From: Verrucomicrobiota bacterium
GTDB taxonomy: Bacteria > Verrucomicrobiota > Verrucomicrobiia > Opitutales > Opitutaceae
NCBI GenBank assembly: GCA_025361935.1
Contig: JANYJB010000085.1
Span: 1 to 46,981, forward strand
Length of the DNA stretch: 46,981 bases
Reading direction: 5' to 3'
Below are positions 26,615 to 34,866 of the stretch, piece by piece (within the stretch, counting starts at the first letter, position 1; each line of letters starts with the position of its first letter). The notes beneath the pieces were generated by a model. The model saw only the letters and a program-made list of their open reading frames with translations, made no database searches and was not told the DNA's origin. The position numbers and the translations under genes were made by a program.

Positions 26615-27272
26615 CCGCCTTCTGCTCCTTGGTTTCTCCCTCACGCTCGCCGCGCTTCCTCTGCGTGCCGAGTTGCCCCCGTCGCTCATCGCGCCCGCCT
26701 ACCAACTCGTGCCCGGCCAAAACGACGCCGCCTGGCAACCGCTCCTCGCCGCCCTCAAGGCCAAGAGCCCTATCCTGGCCACCTTCAAGGAACGCCGCTT
26801 CTTCCCCTTCAAAAAAAATCCCGTCGTGCTCACCGGCGAGATCCGCCTCGACCCCGCGCTCGGCCTCAGCCTCCACTATCAAGTCCCCGAAGAACGCATC
26901 CTCGTCGTTGATGATCGCGGCGGTTTCATGCGCAACGGCAAAGGCCAGCGCCTTCACGATCTCCCCGACGACCCCCGCGCCCAGGCCGCCACCCGCGCCC
27001 TCCTCCACGTCATGCGTTTCGAGCTGGGTGAACTCGCCCGGGATTTCTCCGTCTACGCCGCCCGCGACGGCGCCGACTGGCGCTTTGCCTTCGTCCCCTT
27101 GCCCGGCCCGCTCGCCAACGTCCTCCAACCCATCACTGTCACCGGCCAAGACGAACTCGTGCGCACCCTCGAAATGAAAAAATCCGCCGCCGAGCGCGTC
27201 TTCATCCAGATCGGCGAAACCCGCACCCATGTGACCTTCAACTCCACCGAGCTCACCCGCTTCTTCCGCTAA
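26607..27272 (+). CDS. LolA-like outer-membrane lipoprotein carrier protein
   Basis: 221 residues. Signal peptide MINRLLLLGFSLTLAALPLRA, then a periplasmic beta-rich domain: ILATFKERRFFPFKKNPVVL, GEIRLDPALGLSLHYQ and a second half ending THVTFNSTELTRFFR. LolA-like proteins are a constant part of aryl polyene and flexirubin clusters and are thought to ferry the hydrophobic product across the periplasm. Assignment by fold pattern and context. Confidence 0.8.
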   Translation: MINRLLLLGFSLTLAALPLRAELPPSLIAPAYQLVPGQNDAAWQPLLAALKAKSPILATFKERRFFPFKKNPVVLTGEIRLDPALGLSLHYQVPEERILVVDDRGGFMRNGKGQRLHDLPDDPRAQAATRALLHVMRFELGELARDFSVYAARDGADWRFAFVPLPGPLANVLQPITVTGQDELVRTLEMKKSAAERVFIQIGETRTHVTFNSTELTRFFR

Positions 27273-27284
27273 GCCTCCGCCCGC

Positions 27285-29633
27285 ATGACCCCCGATCACC
27301 AAACCAGCATCGCCCGCGTCCTCCTCCTCTTTTTCGCGGTGACGGGTCTGTCGTGGCTTTCGGGCCTCAACTTCTCCGAAAAAATATCCACCAACGTCGC
27401 CGACCTCATCCCCACCGACGAACGCTCTCCCGAAATCTCCCTCCTCCGCTCCCTCGCCGACGAACGCCAGGCCCGCGTCCTCCTCTTCGCGCTCAACGCC
27501 CCCGCTTCGTCCGCCACCCCGCCTGACGCCGCCGCTACCCTCTTCGCAGCCACCCTCCGCCAGTCCCCGCTCTTCACAGAAGTCGCCCCGCTCCGCGACA
27601 CCGCCTCGCACGACGCCCTCGGCCGTTTCATCTACGAGCGCCGCCTCGACCTGCTGCTCCCCACCTGGCTCGCCACCCAGAAAAAAGCCTACGCCACCAC
27701 CGGCCGCCCAGCTTCCGACTACACTGCCTGGCTCGCCCAAAAAACCGTCCAGTCCCTTGACGCCTTCCTCGCCCAGCCCGAAGCCTCCGCCTTCCAAGCC
27801 CTCGTAAAAAGCGACCCTCTTCTCCTCGTCCCGACCCTCGCGCAACAATCCCAATCGCTCGCGCCCTCCACCTCCGCCGCCACCGGCCAAGCCCTCGTCT
27901 GGGCGCGGTTGTCCGTCTCCCCGCTCGCCGACGAAGGCCAGGACCCCGTCTTCGCCGTGATTGACCAAGCCCTCTCCACCGTTCGTCTCGCGCACCCCGG
28001 CGTCACCTTGGAATGGTCGGGCGTCAACCGCTTCGCCGCCGACAGCAAACACCGTATCCGCGCCGAACTGTCGTGGCTCAACACCCTTTCGCTCCTCGCC
28101 GTCCTCGCCATCGCGCTCCTCTTCGTCCGCCAAGTCTGGAAAGCCCTGCACCTCGTCCCTGTCATCCTGTTCGCCATTCTCGGCGGCTGGGTCGCGGTCA
28201 CTCTGTTTTTCACGCACGTCCACATCCTCGTCTTCGTCCTTGGCGCGCTCCTCGCCGGCGTCGCCATCGACTACGGTTTTTATCTCTACCTCCAGCCGCC
28301 GCTCCGCCCCGGCGAGCCCTATCGCGAAAAACTCGACCGCCTCCTCAAGCCCCTCCTCACGAGCTGCCTCACCACTGTCATCGGTTTTTCATTTCTCCTC
28401 TTGTCCGAACTCCCGCTCATCCGCCAGCTCGGCGTCTTCGTCAGCGCCGGACTCCTGAGCGCGCTTGCCGCCGCGATCTTTTACTTCGCACAAATCAAAA
28501 ACCCGTTTCTCCAAGCCCGCGTCCTCTCCCTCCCGAAAACCCCCACGCCCGCCAGCCGCCGCCTCGTCCGCGCCCTCGGCCTCCTCGCCCTCGCCGTCGC
28601 CCTCACCGGCCCGTGGTTCCTCAAGTGGCACGACGACATCCACCAGCTCGACGTGCCCAACCCCGCGCTCGTCACCAACGACCAGCGCCTCCGCACCCTC
28701 TTCGGCGACACCGAGGGCCGCTCGATCTACATCACCCGCGCCGATTCCCTCGTCGCCGCCCGCGACCGCCTCGCCGCCTTCCAAACGTGGCACGACCACG
28801 CTTTCCCCGGCGCCGCCCTCGCCAGCGTCGGCCTGATTCTCCCCACCGAAACCGATTATCTCGCCCAACCCGCCCGCCTCGCCGCCCTCCAAGATTTCGA
28901 ACCCCGCCTCCGCGCCGCCCTCGATCAAAACGGCTATACCCCCGACTCCTTCGCCCCCTTCTTCCAAGCCTGGCGCCAACACCTCTCCGTTCTCTCAACT
29001 CTCAGCCCTCAACTCTCAACTTCAGCCTACACCTCCCTCGGCGCCGATCTCCAAGCCCGCCTCACCGGCCCGCTCGGCATGCTCTTCTTCACCGGCGGCA
29101 AACAAGTCTGGTTCCTTTCCCTCGCCGATCACCCGCCCGCCGTCCAGCCGCCCGCCGACCTCGGCACCGTCGGCACCGACCAGCTCCAGACCCTCAACAC
29201 CCTTTTCTCCCGCTACCGCGCCAGCGCCCTCCGCCTCAGCCTCTGCGGACTCGGCCTCATCGGCCTCAGCGTGTTCGTCCTCTACGGCCTTCGCCGTGGC
29301 CTGCGCATTTTCATGATCCCGTCCGGCGCGTGCTTCCTCGCCTTCGGCCTGCTCGGCCTCACCGGCCACACCCTCAACCTCTTCCATCTCCTCGGCGCCT
29401 TCCTCGGCGTGTGCCTGAGCCACAACTACGCGATCTTCTCCGCCGAAAACGCCGGCCGCGGCGAACCTCCGCCCATCTCCATCCGCCTCTCCGCCCTCTG
29501 CACCGCCGCGTCCTTCGGCGTGCTCGCACTCAGCCACATCCCCGTCGTCGCCGCCTTGGGCTCGACTGTCGCCCTCATCGTGCTCACCGCCCTCATCATG
29601 GTTGAACTGGAACCGCTGAGCCGAAAAAACTGA
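27285..29633 (+). CDS. MMPL/RND-superfamily exporter
   Basis: 782 residues with about 12 membrane spans in two halves: an N-terminal span, a large periplasmic domain (residues ~35-255), spans with LVFVLGALLAGVAIDYGFYLY, a second periplasmic domain and a terminal bundle with LFHLLGAFLGVCLSHNYAIF. This is the pigment-cluster type of hydrophobe exporter that loads LolA-like carriers. Start ATG 27285 lies 12 bases after the LolA-like gene. A tandem heptanucleotide repeat (28993-29020) lies in the second periplasmic domain, encoding LSTLSPQLSTS. Confidence 0.88.
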   Translation: MTPDHQTSIARVLLLFFAVTGLSWLSGLNFSEKISTNVADLIPTDERSPEISLLRSLADERQARVLLFALNAPASSATPPDAAATLFAATLRQSPLFTEVAPLRDTASHDALGRFIYERRLDLLLPTWLATQKKAYATTGRPASDYTAWLAQKTVQSLDAFLAQPEASAFQALVKSDPLLLVPTLAQQSQSLAPSTSAATGQALVWARLSVSPLADEGQDPVFAVIDQALSTVRLAHPGVTLEWSGVNRFAADSKHRIRAELSWLNTLSLLAVLAIALLFVRQVWKALHLVPVILFAILGGWVAVTLFFTHVHILVFVLGALLAGVAIDYGFYLYLQPPLRPGEPYREKLDRLLKPLLTSCLTTVIGFSFLLLSELPLIRQLGVFVSAGLLSALAAAIFYFAQIKNPFLQARVLSLPKTPTPASRRLVRALGLLALAVALTGPWFLKWHDDIHQLDVPNPALVTNDQRLRTLFGDTEGRSIYITRADSLVAARDRLAAFQTWHDHAFPGAALASVGLILPTETDYLAQPARLAALQDFEPRLRAALDQNGYTPDSFAPFFQAWRQHLSVLSTLSPQLSTSAYTSLGADLQARLTGPLGMLFFTGGKQVWFLSLADHPPAVQPPADLGTVGTDQLQTLNTLFSRYRASALRLSLCGLGLIGLSVFVLYGLRRGLRIFMIPSGACFLAFGLLGLTGHTLNLFHLLGAFLGVCLSHNYAIFSAENAGRGEPPPISIRLSALCTAASFGVLALSHIPVVAALGSTVALIVLTALIMVELEPLSRKN
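28993..29020 (+). repeat. Tandem heptanucleotide repeat inside the exporter gene
   Basis: Four consecutive 7-base units: TCTCAAC, TCTCAGC, CCTCAAC, TCTCAAC, followed by TTCAGCC. Each differs from TCTCAAC by at most one base. The surrounding gene is GC-rich, so the block stands out. A unit of seven is not a multiple of three, so gain or loss of one copy would shift the frame. Confidence 0.8.
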
Positions 29634-29638
29634 CCCGC

Positions 29639-30955
29639 ATGGCCACCACGTTGACCGCCACCTGGGCCGCCTTGGTCCACGCCCATCCCGACGCCATCGC
29701 CCTCGTCGAAGCCGCCAACGCCCGCTCGTGGACACGCGCCGAACTCAACGCCCACGCCGAGAAATGGCGCGCCGGCCTCCCTGCTTCTGTCATCGGCCGC
29801 CGCGTAACCTTCGCCCTGCCCAACGGCCCTGATTGGTTCGCCGCCTTCCTGGGACTGCTCCTCGCCGACGCCGTCCCCGCTCCCCTCGATTCCTCCGAAC
29901 CCGCCTCCGCGCAACGCACCCTCGCCCTCGCCGCAGGCGCCGCCTTCGCCTGGATCGACGGCCGCCTCGAATCCGTCCAAAGTAACCCAATAGGTTACTT
30001 TGATCCGGCGACCTGCCTTGTAAAACTCACCTCCGGCAGCACCGGCCGCCCGCACGCCCTCGCGTTCACGCATGCGCAGATGCTCGCCGACGGTCGCCAA
30101 GTCTGCGCCACCATGGGCATCACACCCGACGATCTTAACTTCGCCGTCATCCCCTTCGGCCACTCCTACGGCCTCGGCAACCTCGTCGTTCCCCTCCTCG
30201 CCCAAGGCACCGCCATCGTCTGCGCCGGCGTGCCGCTGCCCCACGCCCTCGCCGCCGACATCGCCCGCTGGAAACCCACCGTGTTCCCCGCCGTGCCCGC
30301 CCTCTTGCGCGTTCTCGCCTCCGCCGATCTTCCAGCCAACGCCCTCGCACCACTACGCACCATCATCTCCGCCGGCGCCCCGCTTTCCCCCGAAATAGCC
30401 CAAGCCTTTCACGCCCAATTCTCGCTCACGCCGCACAGCTTCTACGGCTCCAGCGAAACAGGTGGCGTCACCTACGACCGCTCCGGCGAAGCCACCCTCG
30501 CCGGCCACAGCGTCGGCACCCCGCTCGACGGCGTCACCCTCGCGCCGATCTGCGGCCGACGCATCCGTGTGACCAGCCCCGCCGTTTTCCAACGCGGCTC
30601 CTTCAGCCCCGCCGACCAAGCCTCCCTCAACGCCTGCGGCGAACTCGTCCTCCTCGGGCGCACCGGTCGCCTCGTCAAAATCGCTGGCCGCCGCCTCGAC
30701 CTCGCCGACCTGGAGCACACTCTCCGCGCCCTCCCCGACATCCGCGACGCCTTCGTCGTGCCCCACCCGCAAACCCCCGAAGAACTCGCCGCCGTCATCG
30801 CCACGTCCCTCCGCCCCGACGCACTAAAAACCCTCCTGCGCACTCGGCTCGCCTCCTGGAAAATGCCCCGACGGCTCGTGATCATCGCCGAGTTTCCCCT
30901 CACCGCGCGCGGCAAGCCCGACACCCGCGCACTCCGCGCCTTGCTCGCCTGTTAA
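29639..30955 (+). CDS. AMP-forming acyl/aryl-activating enzyme (adenylation domain)
   Basis: 438 residues, shorter than typical acyl-CoA synthetases (500-600), as in the ligases of aryl polyene clusters. Core motifs: LVKLTSGSTGRPHALAFTH (A3, with His where Lys is usual), VIPFGHSYGLGN, FYGSSETGG (A5), ELVLLGRTGRLVKIAGRRLD (A7-A8) and the catalytic Lys in LTARGKPDTRAL (A10). It probably activates hydroxybenzoate and loads it onto an ACP. It starts five bases after the exporter stop. A perfect 25-base palindrome is embedded at 29978-30002. Confidence 0.85.
   Translation: MATTLTATWAALVHAHPDAIALVEAANARSWTRAELNAHAEKWRAGLPASVIGRRVTFALPNGPDWFAAFLGLLLADAVPAPLDSSEPASAQRTLALAAGAAFAWIDGRLESVQSNPIGYFDPATCLVKLTSGSTGRPHALAFTHAQMLADGRQVCATMGITPDDLNFAVIPFGHSYGLGNLVVPLLAQGTAIVCAGVPLPHALAADIARWKPTVFPAVPALLRVLASADLPANALAPLRTIISAGAPLSPEIAQAFHAQFSLTPHSFYGSSETGGVTYDRSGEATLAGHSVGTPLDGVTLAPICGRRIRVTSPAVFQRGSFSPADQASLNACGELVLLGRTGRLVKIAGRRLDLADLEHTLRALPDIRDAFVVPHPQTPEELAAVIATSLRPDALKTLLRTRLASWKMPRRLVIIAEFPLTARGKPDTRALRALLAC
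29978..30002. repeat. Perfect 10-bp inverted repeat within the adenylating-enzyme gene
   Basis: CAAAGTAACC (29978-29987), loop CAATA, GGTTACTTTG (29993-30002). It is markedly AT-richer than the flanking codons and encodes the unusual stretch QSNPIGYF just before the A3 motif. It may be an inserted palindromic element, an internal regulatory site or chance. Confidence 0.85.
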
Positions 30956-30964
30956 CATCATCCG

Positions 30965-32342
30965 GTGAAAAGCCCCGATTTTCATCCGTTCTTCCCCGCC
31001 CCAAAGCCCATTTCTGGCTCAAGCACTGGGGCCCCTGGATCGGCATTACCGGCTTTTTCGTTCTCTACTTTGCAGTTCTCAACCATCCGGTTTTCCGCGT
31101 CACCACGATGCCACTCAGCATCGTTGACCGCTGGATTGGGTTTCAACCCGCTCTCTCGTTCTCTACGTCTCGCTCTGGCTCTACGTGCCACTTCTGCCCG
31201 CACTCATCACGGACCGCCGCGAACTCCTCCGCTACGCCCTCGCGGCCTTCGCGCTGAGCGTGATCGGGCTCTCGATTTTCATCCTCTGGCCGACGACCAT
31301 CCTCCGCCCCGACATTGATTGGTCTCAGTATCCCTCGCTCGGGTTTCTCAAAACCATCGCCGCCACCGGCAACGCCTGCCCGTCTCTCCACGTCGCGTTC
31401 ACCGTCTTCACCGCGCTGGGATTTGAACGCCTGCTCCGCCAACTCCGCGCGGGCCTGCTCATACGCACGGGCAACTTTCTGTGGGGCACCGAGATCGTTT
31501 ACTCGACCCTCGCCACCAAACAACATCTCGCGATCAACGCCCTATCCGGCGCCCTCCTCGGAACCGCCGTGGCCGGCGCGTGTTTTTCCCGCCGTCCGCT
31601 CTTCAGCGTCGCCATCATCACGAAGGTTGCCGCCGTGGTCCTTTGGCTCTCGGGCCTGCCGCTCCCGTGGGCCGTCGTGTTGTTTGTGAGCATGGATGCC
31701 GTGGTGCTCTACCATCTGTTCACGCCCAATTCCCAGGGGCTCCGCCGCGTCTTCACGCACTTCCAAACCGACCAGCCCGAAATCTGGCTGACCATAGATG
31801 ACGGGCCCGACACCCCGCGCCTCCTCGACCTGCTTGATCGCCACCACGCCAAGGCCACCTTCTTTCTCATCGGCGAAAACGCCGCCCGTCACCCCGGACT
31901 GGTCGTCGAAATCCAACGACGCGGCCACGAAATAGGCCACCACACGCAGACTCATTCGCTGGCCGGATTTTGGTGCGCGTCGCCCAATCGCCTCCGGCGC
32001 GAACTCGACGAGCCCCTTGTCGTGCTGTCAAAAGCGGCCGTGCGCCCGCAACCCTTTCTCGCCCCCGCCGGCATCAAAAACCTCTTCCTCGGCGGCGCGC
32101 TTACCGCCCGCAATCTTGCCTGCATCGGCTGGAGCCTGCGCAGCGGCGACTCGCTCGCCCGCGATCCGCAAGTCGTCGTAAATCGCATCATGAAACGCCT
32201 TTATACCGGCGCCATCGTCCTGCTGCACGAAGGCCAAAAACTCGACGTCCGCGTGCGTGTCGAAGCGATTTCCCTGCTACTTGATGCCCTCGCGAAACGC
32301 GGCTTCCGCTGCATCGTGCCCGCTCAAGAGCGGCTGCGTTAG
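30965..32342 (+). pseudogene. PAP2-type phosphatase / polysaccharide deacetylase fusion with two apparent frameshifts
   Basis: The 3' part (open from GTG 31185) reads LLPALITDRRELLRYA, membrane spans, GNACPSLHVAF and TLATKQHLAINALSG of a PAP2/Aur1-like domain (the usual Asp after the His is Asn), then a NodB-type deacetylase domain: IWLTIDDGPDTP, HEIGHHTQTHS, PFLAPAGIK and VLLHEG. The N-terminus continues upstream in another frame as LPRPKAHFWLKHWGPWIG... to DRWIGFQPALS (about 30985-31157), and the likely start GTG 30965 (M-K-S) is in a third frame. One extra base in the CCCC run near 30974 and one near 31158 would give a single ~459-residue protein. Either the gene is broken or the sequence has two indel errors. 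It is the last plus-strand gene of the cluster; its stop overlaps the convergent chorismatase stop. Confidence 0.75.
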
Positions 32343-33283
32343 CCCACTGCCACTAGAGTGGCCTCGATCTCTATCGTTAACGCCGCGCGGCAGATGTCGC
32401 TGCGCAGCCACGTCACCTTATCCCCCGGTAGAAACAGCCGGTCCGCCAACGCCAACGCCGCCGCTTCGTAATCCGCCGCATGCCGTAGATACACTTTGAA
32501 ATGCCGCTCCCAACCGCCACCCGCGCCGAGGTGGTCGCCCAACCCGCAGGCCCGCGCAATCAGACGCAGATTGTCCAGCGTGCAGTCGATCTGCCCAGCC
32601 AGATCATTGGGCGCGATGGTCGCGTGACCCTTGATCGCGGCCGTCCCCGAAATAAAAATCCATGGACGCCCATCACCCTCCACGCGCGTCGCCCGCGAAA
32701 AACTCGGCGACCGCGGACCATGCTCCGCCGGATATTCGTAGGCCGGCACCTGCTGGGGATTTTCGAAATGGAGCGGCGGCGGCGTCGTAGCCGCAAAAAT
32801 CACCGCCAGCATCTCATCCGGACCGCCCACCCCGGAGGCCGAAGGCATGTGCTGCTCGCAGGCCTTCCCGCGAGCCTCTTCAAACGCCCGCGCACGCCCT
32901 GCGCAAAACGCCCGGTAATTTTCCATACCCTCGGCCGACAGCGCGTTGATTTTTGGAACGTAGTTCCAGATGCGCACCAAGTGCCGCCCCTGCGCGACGC
33001 GCAGCAACCGCCCGTAAAGCCTCCGTGTTTGCCCGGCCAGATCCGCTTCCGCCGGCTCGACCACCGCCCCGATCAAAAAATCCCCCTGCTGAAACAGCTG
33101 AAACCCTTCGCCCAATCCCACGCATTGAGCGCCGCGAAAAAGCGTCTCACTCGCTTCGCCCGCCAGCACCGGAATGGAAACCGCCAGAGTATCCGCCGAT
33201 GATCGAATTCCAAAAAACTTCACCTCAAAACCGCTCGTAGAAGCGGAAGCCGCCGCGATTGGCGAATGAGATGAGCGGTTCAT
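32339..33283 (-). CDS. Chorismatase (FkbO / Hyg5 / XanB2 family)
   Basis: 314 residues from the Met at 33283 (frame open to 33316). VRIWNYVPKINALSAEGMEN, YRAFCAGRARAFEE, PSASGVGGPDE, NPQQVPAYEYP and a C-terminal RidA-like half (WIFISGTAAIKGHATIAPND, QIDCTLDNLRLI, FKVYLRH, WLRSDICRAALTIEIEAT) are the chorismatase pattern. The family hydrolyses chorismate to 3-hydroxybenzoate, 4-hydroxybenzoate or a dihydroxycyclohexadiene carboxylate. Xanthomonas XanB2 supplies 3-hydroxybenzoate for xanthomonadin, so here it most likely makes the aryl starter for the neighbouring cluster. It is convergent with the cluster, overlapping the last stop by three bases. Confidence 0.85.
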   Translation of the reverse strand: MNRSSHSPIAAASASTSGFEVKFFGIRSSADTLAVSIPVLAGEASETLFRGAQCVGLGEGFQLFQQGDFLIGAVVEPAEADLAGQTRRLYGRLLRVAQGRHLVRIWNYVPKINALSAEGMENYRAFCAGRARAFEEARGKACEQHMPSASGVGGPDEMLAVIFAATTPPPLHFENPQQVPAYEYPAEHGPRSPSFSRATRVEGDGRPWIFISGTAAIKGHATIAPNDLAGQIDCTLDNLRLIARACGLGDHLGAGGGWERHFKVYLRHAADYEAAALALADRLFLPGDKVTWLRSDICRAALTIEIEATLVAVG

Positions 33284-33417
33284 GTGAACTAAGAATGAAG
33301 GATTCTCGGCAGACAATACGAGGGCGGTTTTTCTCCGCTAAAAATTAAAACGCCATGCAGGGGAGTTCACCCTTGCGGCAGCTCTGCACGTGCTTCGGAC
33401 TTCACTCACGCCCGCGC

Positions 33418-34659
33418 ATGACGCCCTTCGAACTCTCCGTCCGGTTCTTTCTTCAGTTGGTCGTCATCCTCAGCGTGTGCCGCGCGGTGGGCTGGATCGC
33501 CTCGCGGTTCGGCCAGCCTCCGGTCGTCGGCGAGATGATCGCCGGCGTGCTCCTCGGGCCGTCTCTTTTCGGTCTGCTCGCCCCTGAATGCCAGGCGATG
33601 CTGTTTCCGAAAAACTCCAAACCCATCATCTTCGCCGTCGCCCAGATCGGCCTGGTGCTCTATATGTTTGTCGTCGGGCTGGAGTTTCGAATCGATCTCG
33701 TGCGCAGCCGTCTGCGCAGCGCGATCACGGTGTCGCTTTCGGGCATTATCGCACCGTTCGCGCTCGGCTGTCTGCTGGCGACCTGGCTGCTCCGGCGCGG
33801 CGGTTTTTTTAGCCCCGGAGTGACCCCGCTCCAAGCCGTGCCCTACCTCGGCGCGGCGATGGCCATCACCGCGTTTCCCATGCTCGCGCGCATCATCGTC
33901 GAGCGCGGCCTCACCGGCACGACCGTCGGCGCGCTTTCCCTGGCGGCCGGCGCGATCGACGACGCCGCCGCGTGGTGCGTCCTCGCGCTCGTCCTCGCGA
34001 GCTTCGCCCACGATCCCCAAATCGCCCTCTTCGCCATCGGAGGCAGCGTGCTGCTGGTCGTGGTGCTCTTCACGCTGGGTAAACGCCTCCTCGGGGCCAT
34101 GTCTTCTCGCGCCGAACGCAGCGAAAAGGACAACCACCAGATGTTTGGCTGGATGCTCGTTCTCCTCATGCTCGCCGCGTGGTTTACGGACAGCATCGGC
34201 ATCTACGCGGTGTTCGGAGCCTTCGCCCTCGGCGCCGCCGTCCCGCGCGGAACGTTCACCGAATCCCTTCGCGCCAAGATCGAGCCGCTCACCACGTGGC
34301 TGTTGCTCCCGCTTTTCTTCATCTACTCTGGGCTCAACACGCGCTTCGACCTCGTGAACGACGCCGGCCTCTGGCTGGTCGCCATCGCCGTGCTGGCCGC
34401 CGCCGTCATCGGCAAGACCGGCGCGTGCTACCTCGCGGCGCGTGCGTGCGGCGAGTCGCACCGCGAAGCCCTAGGCGTGGGCGCGCTGATGAACGCACGT
34501 GGTCTCATGGAGTTGATCATCCTCAACATCGGCCTCGAACGCGGCCTCATCACGCCCACGCTGTTCACGATCATGGTGTTCATGGCCATCGCCACGACGC
34601 TCATGGCCACGCCGATGTTCAACTGGGGCTACGGGCGACGCGTCCAAGGCGTTTCTTGA
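33418..34659 (+). CDS. Kef-type (CPA2) cation:proton antiporter
   Basis: 413 residues with about 12 membrane spans; ATG 33418 is chosen (the frame is open from 33355 without a plausible extra domain). QPPVVGEMIAGVLLGPSLFG near the N-terminus and AAGAIDDAAAWCVLAL (the paired acidic ion-binding residues) are the family signatures; NARGLMELIILNIGLERG closes the core. No TrkA-N or universal stress domain is attached, so it is the transmembrane module only. Exchanges Na+ or K+ for H+ in the inner membrane. It may be monocistronic. Confidence 0.92.
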   Translation: MTPFELSVRFFLQLVVILSVCRAVGWIASRFGQPPVVGEMIAGVLLGPSLFGLLAPECQAMLFPKNSKPIIFAVAQIGLVLYMFVVGLEFRIDLVRSRLRSAITVSLSGIIAPFALGCLLATWLLRRGGFFSPGVTPLQAVPYLGAAMAITAFPMLARIIVERGLTGTTVGALSLAAGAIDDAAAWCVLALVLASFAHDPQIALFAIGGSVLLVVVLFTLGKRLLGAMSSRAERSEKDNHQMFGWMLVLLMLAAWFTDSIGIYAVFGAFALGAAVPRGTFTESLRAKIEPLTTWLLLPLFFIYSGLNTRFDLVNDAGLWLVAIAVLAAAVIGKTGACYLAARACGESHREALGVGALMNARGLMELIILNIGLERGLITPTLFTIMVFMAIATTLMATPMFNWGYGRRVQGVS

Positions 34660-34695
34660 CTTAAACGACGTCCGGCGGATAACTGTCGCTTCTTG

Positions 34696-34731
34696 ATGCA
34701 CGCCATCATTCAGACGCTTCGACTTATCTAG
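34696..34731 (+). CDS. Possible leader peptide of leuA (MHAIIQTLRLI)
   Basis: An 11-codon frame, ATG 34696 to TAG 34729-34731, encodes three Ile and two Leu, with Leu-Arg-Leu-Ile directly before the stop. It is followed at once by a strong stem (34731-34774), the arrangement of branched-chain amino acid attenuators. It lacks a run of Leu codons and a clear ribosome site, so this is tentative. Confidence 0.3.
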   Translation: MHAIIQTLRLI

Positions 34732-34774
34732 ACGCACGATCCGAGAGGGCCGCGTGCGCGGCTGATTGTGCGTC
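34731..34774 (+). promoter_or_regulatory. Stem structure in the leuA leader, possible attenuator
   Basis: GACGCACGATC (34731-34741) pairs with GATTGTGCGTC (34764-34774), 11 bp with one G-T pair. Inside, GCCGCG (34749-34754) pairs with CGCGGC (34757-34762). A further small stem CCGAC/GTCGG (34799-34811) is followed by GAGGTTTT. The stems lie between the small frame at 34696 and leuA and could alternate as in transcription attenuation. No strong T-run terminator is visible. Confidence 0.4.
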
Positions 34775-34866
34775 CGCTGTAAAGTCCCGCGCCTGCTTCC
34801 GACTCCGTCGGCAGTGAGGTTTTGACCGTATAAACCACTCTGTTTTAATATTTCATCGTTTTGCCC

